Source: Syntrophaceae bacterium CG2_30_49_12
Lineage (GTDB): Bacteria; Desulfobacterota; Syntrophia; Syntrophales; CG2-30-49-12
Assembly (NCBI GenBank): GCA_001873675.1
Contig: MNZP01000176.1
Location: 1 to 7,703, forward strand
DNA length: 7,703 nucleotides
Direction of reading: 5' to 3'
Shown piece by piece: positions 1 to 5,154 of this stretch (positions within the stretch are counted from its first letter, which is position 1; each line of letters starts with the position of its first letter). Under the pieces are notes generated by a model, which was not told where the DNA came from, did no database searches, and saw nothing but the letters and a program-made list of their open reading frames with translations. The translations under genes were made by a program, and so were the position numbers.

Positions 1-18
1 AGGGCTCCATGAACTGTC

Positions 19-831
19 TTGCGCAACACTCAATCTTTTCTTCCTACTTTTTTTATGCGATGCCCAAATCGAAAGGGACTTCTGCGCCATTTTTCCGCAA
101 AACATAGCTCCTTACCCGATAAACCCAAACTCCTATCGCCAAAAATTGCCTCTACGCGTGCCAGTTTCCCCTTCTTTTCTCTATCGAAAAATAATTCCGT
201 AACGAAAAACCCATTCATAAGCGATTTTTCTTCCTTTCATCTACTTCACCGAGAATTGCTGCTATTTGGTGGCAAATATGGAAAATACAGTATAGATCAT
301 GATATTACTATTCAATCTATAGAAGGGAAAGTGAATATTAATCCAGAAGCTCTATTTGGTACAGAAAAAAGCTGGGTTCAAATTGCATTTTCTGGATGTC
401 ATGAGTTGGTCCAATTGATATCAGATCTTTGTACAAATTGTGAAAATCAGTTGAGGAGAGAAAAAGGTATTCCTGAAATAGGTTGCCAATGGAAATCTGA
501 AACAGAAATCTATGCCTTTGTAAAGGAACTATTTGCCAATCACGAAGTTTACCGTCACCATTCATTTTCATGGTTAGCCCCTATGCACCTGGATGTATAT
601 GTGCCTGAATTGAATTTGGCAATCGAATATCAAGGCCAACAACATTATATGCCTATTGATATTTTCGGAGGTCAAGAGGGCTTTGAGAAAACAAAGGTTC
701 GCGATACTATTAAAAAGAAGCTATGTCAGAAAAATAGAGTTTATCTTTTATACGTACGATATGATGATGAAGAACCTGAAAAGACAATTGTTGATTTTAT
801 CGGAAAGAAGATGAGGTTATCGGTTGAATAG
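19..831 (+). CDS. PD-(D/E)XK (VSR-like) endonuclease, cassette 1
   Basis: Probable DNA endonuclease of the restriction-endonuclease fold. The C-terminal part (about residues 160-265) holds the signature: an acidic residue in the SETE helix (around 160-163), D192 in HLDVYVPELNL, and E203-x-Q205 in IEYQGQQHY, followed by FGG (216-218) and an RD..KK segment (228-234). This pattern is typical of VSR-like nucleases found beside mobile elements. A C138-x2-C141 pair precedes it and may be part of a metal-binding element. The first 65 residues are basic, Phe/Ser-rich and look unlike a folded domain. An in-frame stop lies at 10-12, and the possible starts are TTG at 19 or ATG at 55, neither with a good ribosome binding site, so the N-terminus may be degenerate or non-native. 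The gene is AT-rich compared with the rest of the window. attC1 follows 34 bases after the stop, making this cassette 1. The nuclease fold is fairly certain; the target and role (defence, repair, mobility) are unknown. Confidence 0.7.
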   Translation: MRNTQSFLPTFFMRCPNRKGLLRHFSAKHSSLPDKPKLLSPKIASTRASFPFFSLSKNNSVTKNPFISDFSSFHLLHRELLLFGGKYGKYSIDHDITIQSIEGKVNINPEALFGTEKSWVQIAFSGCHELVQLISDLCTNCENQLRREKGIPEIGCQWKSETEIYAFVKELFANHEVYRHHSFSWLAPMHLDVYVPELNLAIEYQGQQHYMPIDIFGGQEGFEKTKVRDTIKKKLCQKNRVYLLYVRYDDEEPEKTIVDFIGKKMRLSVE

Positions 832-865
832 TGTGTCTTAAAATTGAGTTCTTAAAAACTGGAAA

Positions 866-925
866 ACATAACAAGGCAAATTCAGCCGACGCAAAAAAAC
901 GCGCGGCTGATTTGCGTCGTTGGGC
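866..925 (+). repeat. attC1 cassette recombination site
   Basis: A 60-base imperfect palindrome. The left arm starts with ACATAAC (866-872) and the right arm ends with GTTGGGC (919-925), a perfect GTTRRRY core. The left arm AACAAGGCAAATTCAGCCG pairs with the reverse complement of the right arm, AACGACGCAAATCAGCCG. This leaves one extra T and one extra A unpaired on the left arm, which are the extrahelical bases that set strand choice for the integrase. The loop is A-rich (892-899). Strand exchange is expected between G919 and T920, which marks the end of cassette 1. Confidence 0.88.
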
Positions 926-1059
926 TTATGGAAGGAGTCGCCCGGAGAGCCCCTTCGCTGAATGGAGAAACAAGTGACCTCGCAAATGCGCTATTTTGGA
1001 ATTTGCAGTCCGGGGGCGGCCAGGGTTTTTCTGCTCGTTATTTGTGGAGGGAGGTTTAG
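926..1059. other. Leader of the nuclease cassette
   Basis: No gene is seen in these 134 bases. They link attC1 to the next start codon and end in a very strong Shine-Dalgarno, GGAGGGAGG (1046-1054), five bases before the ATG at 1060. I see no convincing -35/-10 pair. Confidence 0.5.
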
Positions 1060-1900
1060 ATGAGAACTTGCCCAATCTGCAATGCCCCGCAGACAGATGA
1101 CGAGTGCCATTGCGGATTCAGTTTCGTTGAAACGCGCATTGTTAATAGAGATCTTATTCGTTCTCATATGGCAAAACTGAAGCATGATAGTTGGCAGCAA
1201 CTGATCAAGACCAAACACCGCATCAATGAAACACAGAAACTGGGGGTGTCAAAAATCGCTGAACTTCTTGGTGAGACTAAAGGACTCACATCCAATCATC
1301 TCAAGCTTGCTCAGGCGCTTATAGCCTACCCAGAACTAGAGTCTTGCCCTAACATCAGTCGAGCCAATGAAAGGCTGAACCAGCTTAGCAACTCGGCCAT
1401 CCCTGGCGACGTCCGATTTGCATATGAGGCCGACCTCCAAGATATTTTGTTTTCTTCATGGTCCACTATTCCAGAATTTGCACATTTCAATCTTGTACAG
1501 AAATGATAGTTGGAGTAAGGGCAAGTTCACATGCATTGTCGGTGAGATCGATCTGCTTGCCCAACATGAAACGAACGCCGAATGGCTCATTGTTGAATTG
1601 AAGAAGGACAAGCCGAGCGACGCGGCTATTGGACAAACACTGAGGTACATGGGATGGGTTAGAATGAACATGGCCCGTCACCAAGGCTCGGTACGTGGTG
1701 CAATAATTGCCTCAGCAATTGACGATGCCTTGTATTTTGCGCTCCAGTGTGTGCCCACTCTTGAAGCCTTTACATATTCTATCTCTGGAGGGAGAATAGA
1801 TTTGTGCAGATTCGATTCGACAAAAAGATTTATGGATGGCTTGTCCACAGAGCAGATACGCGAACTATTGGAAGACCCTCGAATACGTGGGTCCCAATGA
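1060..1900 (+). pseudogene. Frameshifted zinc-ribbon/HTH/PD-(D/E)XK nuclease
   Basis: Two overlapping frames together make one protein of about 279 residues. The first frame (1060-1506) starts at an ATG with an excellent ribosome binding site. It gives a zinc ribbon (C4-x2-C7 and C16-x-C18), then a helix-turn-helix-like region (LGVSKIAELLGETKG, about residues 61-75). It ends at a TGA (1504-1506). The second frame, open through this point to 1900, supplies a nuclease core of the DUF91/NucS-like PD-(D/E)XK type: GEIDLL with the catalytic Asp, VELKKDK with the E-x-K pair, and QTLRYMGW, the helix motif usual in this family. An upstream Glu in YEADLQD (first frame) completes the site. Dropping one A from the AAA at 1501-1503 would restore one continuous frame. 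The break could be a true mutation, a sequencing error or, less likely, a +1 recoding site at AAA-TGA-T. The family call is good; whether active protein is made is uncertain. Confidence 0.72.
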
Positions 1901-1960
1901 GGAGTAAAGGACAACAGCGTTAGCTATCGACAGCGGACAAGGAGAGTAATGAAAAACCTC

Positions 1961-2017
1961 GCCCAACGAGGCAATCCAGCGGACGTCTTACAGCCGCCGC
2001 TGATTTCGCCGTTATAT
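1961..2017 (+). repeat. attC2 cassette recombination site
   Basis: A 57-base imperfect palindrome bounded by GCCCAAC (1961-1967, a perfect RYYYAAC) and GTTATAT (2011-2017, one mismatch to GTTRRRY). The left arm GGCAATCCAGCGGACG matches the reverse complement of the right arm GCGAAATCAGCGGCG, leaving an extra C and an extra A on the left arm as candidate extrahelical bases. It ends cassette 2 and lies 48 bases before brnT. Confidence 0.82.
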
Positions 2018-2065
2018 GGTAAAGAGTAAGATAAATTTGTCATAGCCAGCCTTCAAAGGGGTTAC

Positions 2066-2350
2066 ATGAAACTCACATTTGAATGGGATAAGGTCAAAGC
2101 AAACGCCAACTTCAAGAAGCATAAAGTGAGCTTCGAAGAAGGCAAATCGATTTTCAATGACCCCTTTCTATTCACATTTCAGGATAAAGAGCATTCTATA
2201 GACGAGGAGCGTTATATCCACATTGGCATTTCTGCAAATGGGCGTGTTTTGGTTTTGACTCACACTGAACGCCATGATAGAATACGTATTATCAGTTGCA
2301 GGAAGGCGACAGTGCGCGAAAGGAGATTTTATGAAGAAGGCAGTTTCTAA
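2066..2350 (+). CDS. brnT: BrnT-family toxin (type II TA)
   Basis: Ribonuclease toxin of the BrnT family (RelE-like fold), which inhibits translation by cleaving RNA until bound by its antitoxin. The 94-residue length is normal. The family landmarks are all present: FEWD at 5-8, N-x3-KHKVSFEEG around 15-26, IFNDP (29-33), DEERY near 46-50, IGISANGRVLVL in the middle strand, and the C-terminal RIRIISCRKATVRERRFYE, which holds the conserved Arg and Glu residues of the active face. The ATG is set by AAAGGGG at 2055-2061, four bases upstream. The 3' end overlaps the antitoxin start by 20 bases, the usual toxin-first order for this family and a sign of coupled translation. It sits as a self-contained cassette between attC2 and attC3. 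The identification is strong; toxicity of this copy is inferred. Confidence 0.9.
   Translation: MKLTFEWDKVKANANFKKHKVSFEEGKSIFNDPFLFTFQDKEHSIDEERYIHIGISANGRVLVLTHTERHDRIRIISCRKATVRERRFYEEGSF
2318..2326 (+). promoter_or_regulatory. RBS fixing the brnT-partner antitoxin start
   Basis: GAAAGGAGA lies inside the end of brnT, four bases before the ATG at 2331. It selects this ATG over the in-frame ATG at 2274, which has no Shine-Dalgarno and would add 19 residues read from within the toxin gene. Confidence 0.7.
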
Positions 2351-2636
2351 AAACATCTCGAAGAAAGAAGAGATGAAATCGGAATACGATTTTGCCAATA
2401 TGACAGGAGCGATAAGGGGAAAGTACTACAAAGCATATCGTGCGGGTCATAAAGTGGAAATTCATCAAGCGGACGGCACTATTTCAGTACAATACTTTAA
2501 GCTTGAGGAAGGAGCGGTTATGTTAGAGCCGGACGTTAAAAAATATTTCCCCAATTCGGAGTCAGTCAACCAAGCGCTCCGGTCATTGATTGCGATTATT
2601 CCGTCGAAGCGGCACATAGCTACTCACACCAAATGA
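2331..2636 (+). CDS. Antitoxin partner of BrnT
   Basis: Predicted antitoxin of 101 residues that binds and neutralises the upstream BrnT and probably represses the operon. The N-terminal half has the EYDF...GAIRGKYYKAYRAGH motif common to antitoxins paired with BrnT-like toxins. The middle (VEIHQADGTISVQYFKLEEG) is likely a beta-rich stretch, and the C-terminal LEPDVKKYFPNSESVNQALR is the ribbon-helix-helix-like DNA-binding end (DV..FP.S..VN.ALR). The start at 2331 rests on its strong ribosome binding site; the gene overlaps brnT by 20 bases. The attC3 palindrome begins 10 bases after the stop. The sequence resembles the antitoxin family often filed as BrnA-like or BrnT-partner antitoxin, though it is not close enough to classical BrnA for me to assign that symbol with certainty. 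Confidence 0.82.
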   Translation: MKKAVSKNISKKEEMKSEYDFANMTGAIRGKYYKAYRAGHKVEIHQADGTISVQYFKLEEGAVMLEPDVKKYFPNSESVNQALRSLIAIIPSKRHIATHTK

Positions 2637-2646
2637 TAATTCTACC

Positions 2647-2706
2647 GTATAACAAATCACTCCAGCGGATGGCGTATTACGCCACCGCTGAGTTCGGTCG
2701 TTCGAC
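2647..2706 (+). repeat. attC3 cassette recombination site
   Basis: A 60-base imperfect palindrome between GTATAAC (2647-2653) and GTTCGAC (2700-2706); each end has one mismatch to the consensus simple site. The inner arms ACTCCAGCGGATGGCG and the reverse complement ACTCAGCGGTGGCG pair with a spare C and a spare A on the left arm, as in attC1 and attC2. The loop is TATTA. It ends the BrnT cassette. Confidence 0.82.
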
Positions 2707-2758
2707 CCCAATAACCATGCGCAACTGAGGAACGAAAAACAACATAGAATTCCGGCAG

Positions 2759-3061
2759 TTGATACGAGATCGGGCTTCGCTGCGGATGCTTTTTTTGCCG
2801 CATGCGGTGCGCCAGATGTCACACCCGGATCGGATGATTTCCACCGGGGACGTGCGGAAAGTGGTTGAGGAAGGCGAAGTCATAGAGGACTATCCTGATG
2901 ATACCAGAGGCCATAGCTGTCTTATCCTGGGCAGAGGAAGAGATGGACGGCCGATACATATCGTATGTGCACCGAAGGACGAATACTTGGCGATAATAAC
3001 GGCGTATATTCCGGATGAAGCTCAATGGTCCAAAGATTTCAGAACGAGGATTAAGCCATGA
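2759..3061 (+). CDS. DUF4258 toxin-like protein
   Basis: A roughly 100-residue protein of the DUF4258 family, which is predicted to have a RelE/MqsR-like RNase fold and to act as the toxin when encoded next to a YgiT zinc-finger gene. Visible landmarks are HAVRQM (15-20), ISTGDVRKVVEEGEVIEDYPDD (27-48), GHSCLILG, GRPIHIVCAP and the C-terminal AIITAYIPDEAQW. The start is unclear. The frame is open from 2729, and the family pattern (NIEFRQLIRDRASLRM before the first conserved His) suggests translation begins slightly upstream of the TTG at 2759, for example at the ATA at 2744, which lies after TGAGGAA (2726-2732). No ATG exists before 2786. The stop overlaps the next gene as ATGA (3058-3061), giving translational coupling. 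The family and pairing are well supported; the toxin role is inferred. Confidence 0.8.
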   Translation: MIRDRASLRMLFLPHAVRQMSHPDRMISTGDVRKVVEEGEVIEDYPDDTRGHSCLILGRGRDGRPIHIVCAPKDEYLAIITAYIPDEAQWSKDFRTRIKP

Positions 3062-3270
3062 AATGCATGTATTGTCAGGGCGAAATGGCGCGTGGAACTG
3101 CACCATTTCATATCGATCGTAAAGATGTTCACGTCAGCCTCGACAGCGTTCCCGCCTGGGTCTGCACGCAATGCGGAGAAGTCTATTTTGAGGAAGCTGA
3201 GGTGAACGCAGTCCAGAACATCATTAGGGCTGTAGACGAGCAAACAGGCAAGCTGGCGCGCACGGCGTGA
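3058..3270 (+). CDS. YgiT-type zinc-finger antitoxin
   Basis: A 70-residue YgiT-type zinc-finger protein, equivalent to the N-terminal zinc domain of the antitoxin MqsA, expected to bind and neutralise the DUF4258 toxin encoded just upstream. Zinc ligands are C3-x2-C6 and C36-x2-C39. The family strings PFHIDRK (16-22) and VPAWVCTQCGEVYFEE (31-46) are intact, and a C-terminal helix (about 47-65) follows. It has no helix-turn-helix domain like that of MqsA, so it may not bind DNA. The ATG at 3058 shares four bases with the toxin stop and follows GAGGA (3046-3050). It is followed by a 172-base stretch with repeat remnants and then attC4. Confidence 0.88.
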   Translation: MKCMYCQGEMARGTAPFHIDRKDVHVSLDSVPAWVCTQCGEVYFEEAEVNAVQNIIRAVDEQTGKLARTA

Positions 3271-3296
3271 AATTTGCGCCTTGACAGCCAATGTCA

Positions 3297-3398
3297 AACA
3301 GGGGAATGGGGGTCAAATCTTTACTCTTGACATTTGATCCAGTTTATTCTGTGGAATTCGGGGGAATTCGGGGACACAATACTTAATTCTTCAAGATA
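3297..3398. repeat. RAYT/REP-like repeat remnant
   Basis: An intergenic remnant between the YgiT gene and attC4. It contains GGTCAAAT...ATTTGATCC, an inverted repeat (about 3311-3340), read on the other strand as the motif GTCAAGAGTAAAGATTTGAC. A perfect 10-base tandem duplication, GGAATTCGGG twice (3353-3372), follows, and then GACACAATACTTAATTCTTC. From memory, such GGGGTCAAATC and CGGGGACAC...ACTTAATT strings flank REP-associated tyrosine transposases (IS200-like) in many proteobacteria. No transposase gene is present. The structure is seen directly; the family assignment is from memory only. Confidence 0.5.
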
Positions 3399-3442
3399 GT
3401 TTGTGGTCTCATATTTGTAAGTGCAATAATATTAGCAAGTTC

Positions 3443-3574
3443 GCCTAACCAGTCACTCCACCTGACCGCCAACAGCGTGGCGGTTTTTGAAATGCTTTGC
3501 CCCGCATCCAAGTAGGTAGTTTTTCAAGGTTCAGTACCCCGCAATGTTGGCGGCAGGTGAGCTTGTCGTTAGCC
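3443..3574 (+). repeat. attC4, long (132-base) recombination site
   Basis: The ends are GCCTAAC (3443-3449, perfect RYYYAAC) and GTTAGCC (3568-3574, one mismatch). The left arm CTCCACCTGACCGCCAACA matches the reverse complement of the right arm, CTCACCTGCCGCCAACA, leaving an extra C and an extra A on the left arm as in the other sites. The arms span about 35 bases each, longer than in the other sites. The roughly 60-base central region is unlike the short loops of attC1-3 and attC5, and falls within the size range of long attC sites (up to about 140 bases). Confidence 0.85.
3465..3488 (+). terminator. Rho-independent terminator-like hairpin inside attC4
   Basis: ACCGCC (3465-3470) and GGCGGT (3479-3484) form a six-base GC-rich stem with an eight-base loop, followed by a run of T (3484-3488). 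It would end transcripts of the DUF4258/YgiT cassette. The same left half also pairs over a longer distance with 3541-3555 in the attC fold, so the two structures are mutually exclusive. Confidence 0.5.
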
Positions 3575-3620
3575 CATAGTCCGAATCGACCACCACTATG
3601 TTGCGAAAGGAGACCCAGGA

Positions 3621-5066
3621 ATGCCGGAGAGGAAGAAATCGGCGTTTGATGAGCGGATCACCAGTGAACGAGCTATCCTCCGCCGTTACATTAACGAGGG
3701 CCGTGATCTCCCAACTGATGTGTTTCCTATCGGTCAGCCGATTATTAAGAACCCAGTATCGGCAGAAAAAGTTGGTGTTTATAGGGATTTTGGCCAGAGA
3801 AAAAGCGTAACGGCAGACATGGATGTCATCGGTGAGTTTGCTGGAAAGTCCAAACTTGTACCGAGTTTTCTTGAAGCAGGGCCACGCCAACTGCTATACC
3901 ACGATCCACAGAGCGTTAGAGCCGCTATCGTGACCAGTGGGGGCCTCGCCCCTGGTTTGAACTGCGTCGTTCACAGCATCGTGACTCGCCACTGGAATAC
4001 TTACTCAATAAATGAAGCAAAGAGGGGTGGTGTGTTCGGTATTTATGACGGTTTTATCGGTCTTTACGCCAGACCCCTAGACAAAGTCAGGCTTGACCCC
4101 GACATCACTGAATACTGGCTCGACAGGGGTGGTTCCATGCTCGGTGCCCGGCGACTTACTGGGAAGACACTCGAGGACTTAGCGACTACAATAACCGAAA
4201 ACTTGACACTTAATGACATAAACATTCTGTATGTGATAGGCGGTGATGGATCTCTAACGGTAGCCCACGAGATTGCCAAGCATGCCAGGACGGTCAGTGT
4301 TGTCGGCATTCCAAAAACAATGGATAACGACGTGCTATGGGTGTGGCAATCGTTCGGTTTTAACACGGCGTCGGAGAAAGCAACAGAAGTGGTCAATACA
4401 ATGCATTCAGAAGCAGAGTCCACGCGACGCGTTTGTATCATTGAGCTCTTCGGTGCTGAATCGGGGTTTATTGCTGCGAATGCTGCACTTGCGAGCGGGC
4501 ATGTCGATCTCGTGATGGTACCGGAATCTTTCATGGCCTTGGCCGAGGAACAATACGAGAAACTGCTTTCGCTCTACGTTGAGTATTTGTCACGAGTCGT
4601 GCGGGACAAAGAGAGGGCGCACGCCGTTGTCGTCCTTGCGGAAGGAGTAGGTGAATTGCTCAAACAGAAGGGGATAAGCCTCGGTGGAACTCTGATCACA
4701 GGAAAAGAATTTGCTGGCCAATTTCGAAGTTACCTTCAGGATAAGCTGAAAGATAGGATTGGACAGGCGGTCGACGTCTTTGTTAACCAGCCCCGCCATA
4801 ACATAAGGGCAATTCCCGCTAACGCGTATGATCAGACGTACTGCGAACGACTAGGAGCGCTTGCAGTTGATAACGCTCTCGCGGGATACACCGATTTCAT
4901 GATATCACAATGGCTCACAGAGTATGTTCTTGTCCCCTTGGAATTGGTAATTGTGGGGCAGAAGAGTATCCCACCCGGTGGCATGTTCTGGAAGCAGGTT
5001 ATCAGTAGTACGGGCCAGCCACATATTGAAAGTCCACCTGCAGGAGAGTCTATGCTGTCGACTTGA
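3621..5066 (+). CDS. 6-phosphofructokinase (long, plant-type clade)
   Basis: Phosphorylates fructose 6-phosphate to fructose 1,6-bisphosphate in cytoplasmic glycolysis. At 481 residues it is longer than PfkA (about 320). The extra 90 or so N-terminal residues end in FLEAGPRQLLYHDP (83-96), which resembles the plant-type/group-X enzymes. Core motifs are AAIVTSGGLAPGLN (101-114), GGSMLGARR (170-178), GGDGS (207-211), IPKTMDND (230-237, catalytic Asp pair 235/237), FGAESGF (277-283) and AEGV (340-343). GGDG, not GGDD, argues for ATP as donor, whereas Lys in PKT is the usual pyrophosphate-type residue; the mix is known in ATP-dependent members of this clade, so donor use is unsettled. Where most PFKs have MGR this protein has FGA, losing the usual Arg. 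The start follows AAAGGAGA (3606-3613). attC4 and attC5 flank the gene at both ends, and the stop is three bases before attC5. Confidence 0.88.
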   Translation: MPERKKSAFDERITSERAILRRYINEGRDLPTDVFPIGQPIIKNPVSAEKVGVYRDFGQRKSVTADMDVIGEFAGKSKLVPSFLEAGPRQLLYHDPQSVRAAIVTSGGLAPGLNCVVHSIVTRHWNTYSINEAKRGGVFGIYDGFIGLYARPLDKVRLDPDITEYWLDRGGSMLGARRLTGKTLEDLATTITENLTLNDINILYVIGGDGSLTVAHEIAKHARTVSVVGIPKTMDNDVLWVWQSFGFNTASEKATEVVNTMHSEAESTRRVCIIELFGAESGFIAANAALASGHVDLVMVPESFMALAEEQYEKLLSLYVEYLSRVVRDKERAHAVVVLAEGVGELLKQKGISLGGTLITGKEFAGQFRSYLQDKLKDRIGQAVDVFVNQPRHNIRAIPANAYDQTYCERLGALAVDNALAGYTDFMISQWLTEYVLVPLELVIVGQKSIPPGGMFWKQVISSTGQPHIESPPAGESMLST

Positions 5067-5069
5067 GCG

Positions 5070-5128
5070 GGCTAACCAGGGTGTCAAGCCGACCGCGAAG
5101 ACGCGACGGCTTACACCCAGCGTTAGCT
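5070..5128 (+). repeat. attC5 cassette recombination site
   Basis: A 59-base palindrome from GGCTAAC (5070-5076) to GTTAGCT (5122-5128), each with one mismatch to the simple-site consensus. The left arm CAGGGTGTCAAGCCGACCGCG pairs with the reverse complement CTGGGTGTAAGCCGTCGCG, with extra bases on the left arm as expected for extrahelical positions. The loop is AAGA. It begins three bases after the phosphofructokinase stop codon, so the cassette is almost entirely coding. Confidence 0.88.
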
Positions 5129-5154
5129 TTCAAATCAGGGAGGCATGAGGAAAA

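Noticed and set aside
1919..1925. GTTAGCT after the nuclease stop as the core of another attC
   Set aside because: No matching left arm or complementary stem could be found upstream of it, and attC2 lies only 36 bases further on.
1957..1971. CCTCG-CCCAA-CGAGG hairpin as a terminator
   Set aside because: Stem of five bases without a T-run; it overlaps the attC2 left end and is probably chance.
2027..2032. TAAGAT as a -10 box for a brnT promoter
   Set aside because: No acceptable -35 element at the right spacing; too weak to list.
2274..2330. Extended start of the BrnT-partner antitoxin at ATG 2274
   Set aside because: No Shine-Dalgarno there, while ATG 2331 has a near-ideal one; the extra residues are not part of the family.
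3531..3890. 119-codon minus-strand frame across attC4 and the PFK start
   Set aside because: It crosses the attC right arm and the PFK ribosome binding site, and the product resembles nothing.
4064..4534. 156-codon open frame on the minus strand inside the phosphofructokinase gene
   Set aside because: It lies wholly opposite a well-recognised gene, its product has no recognisable motif, and no ribosome binding site supports it.
4951..5148. 65-codon plus-strand frame spanning attC5
   Set aside because: Overlaps the PFK end in another frame and the recombination site; chance frame.
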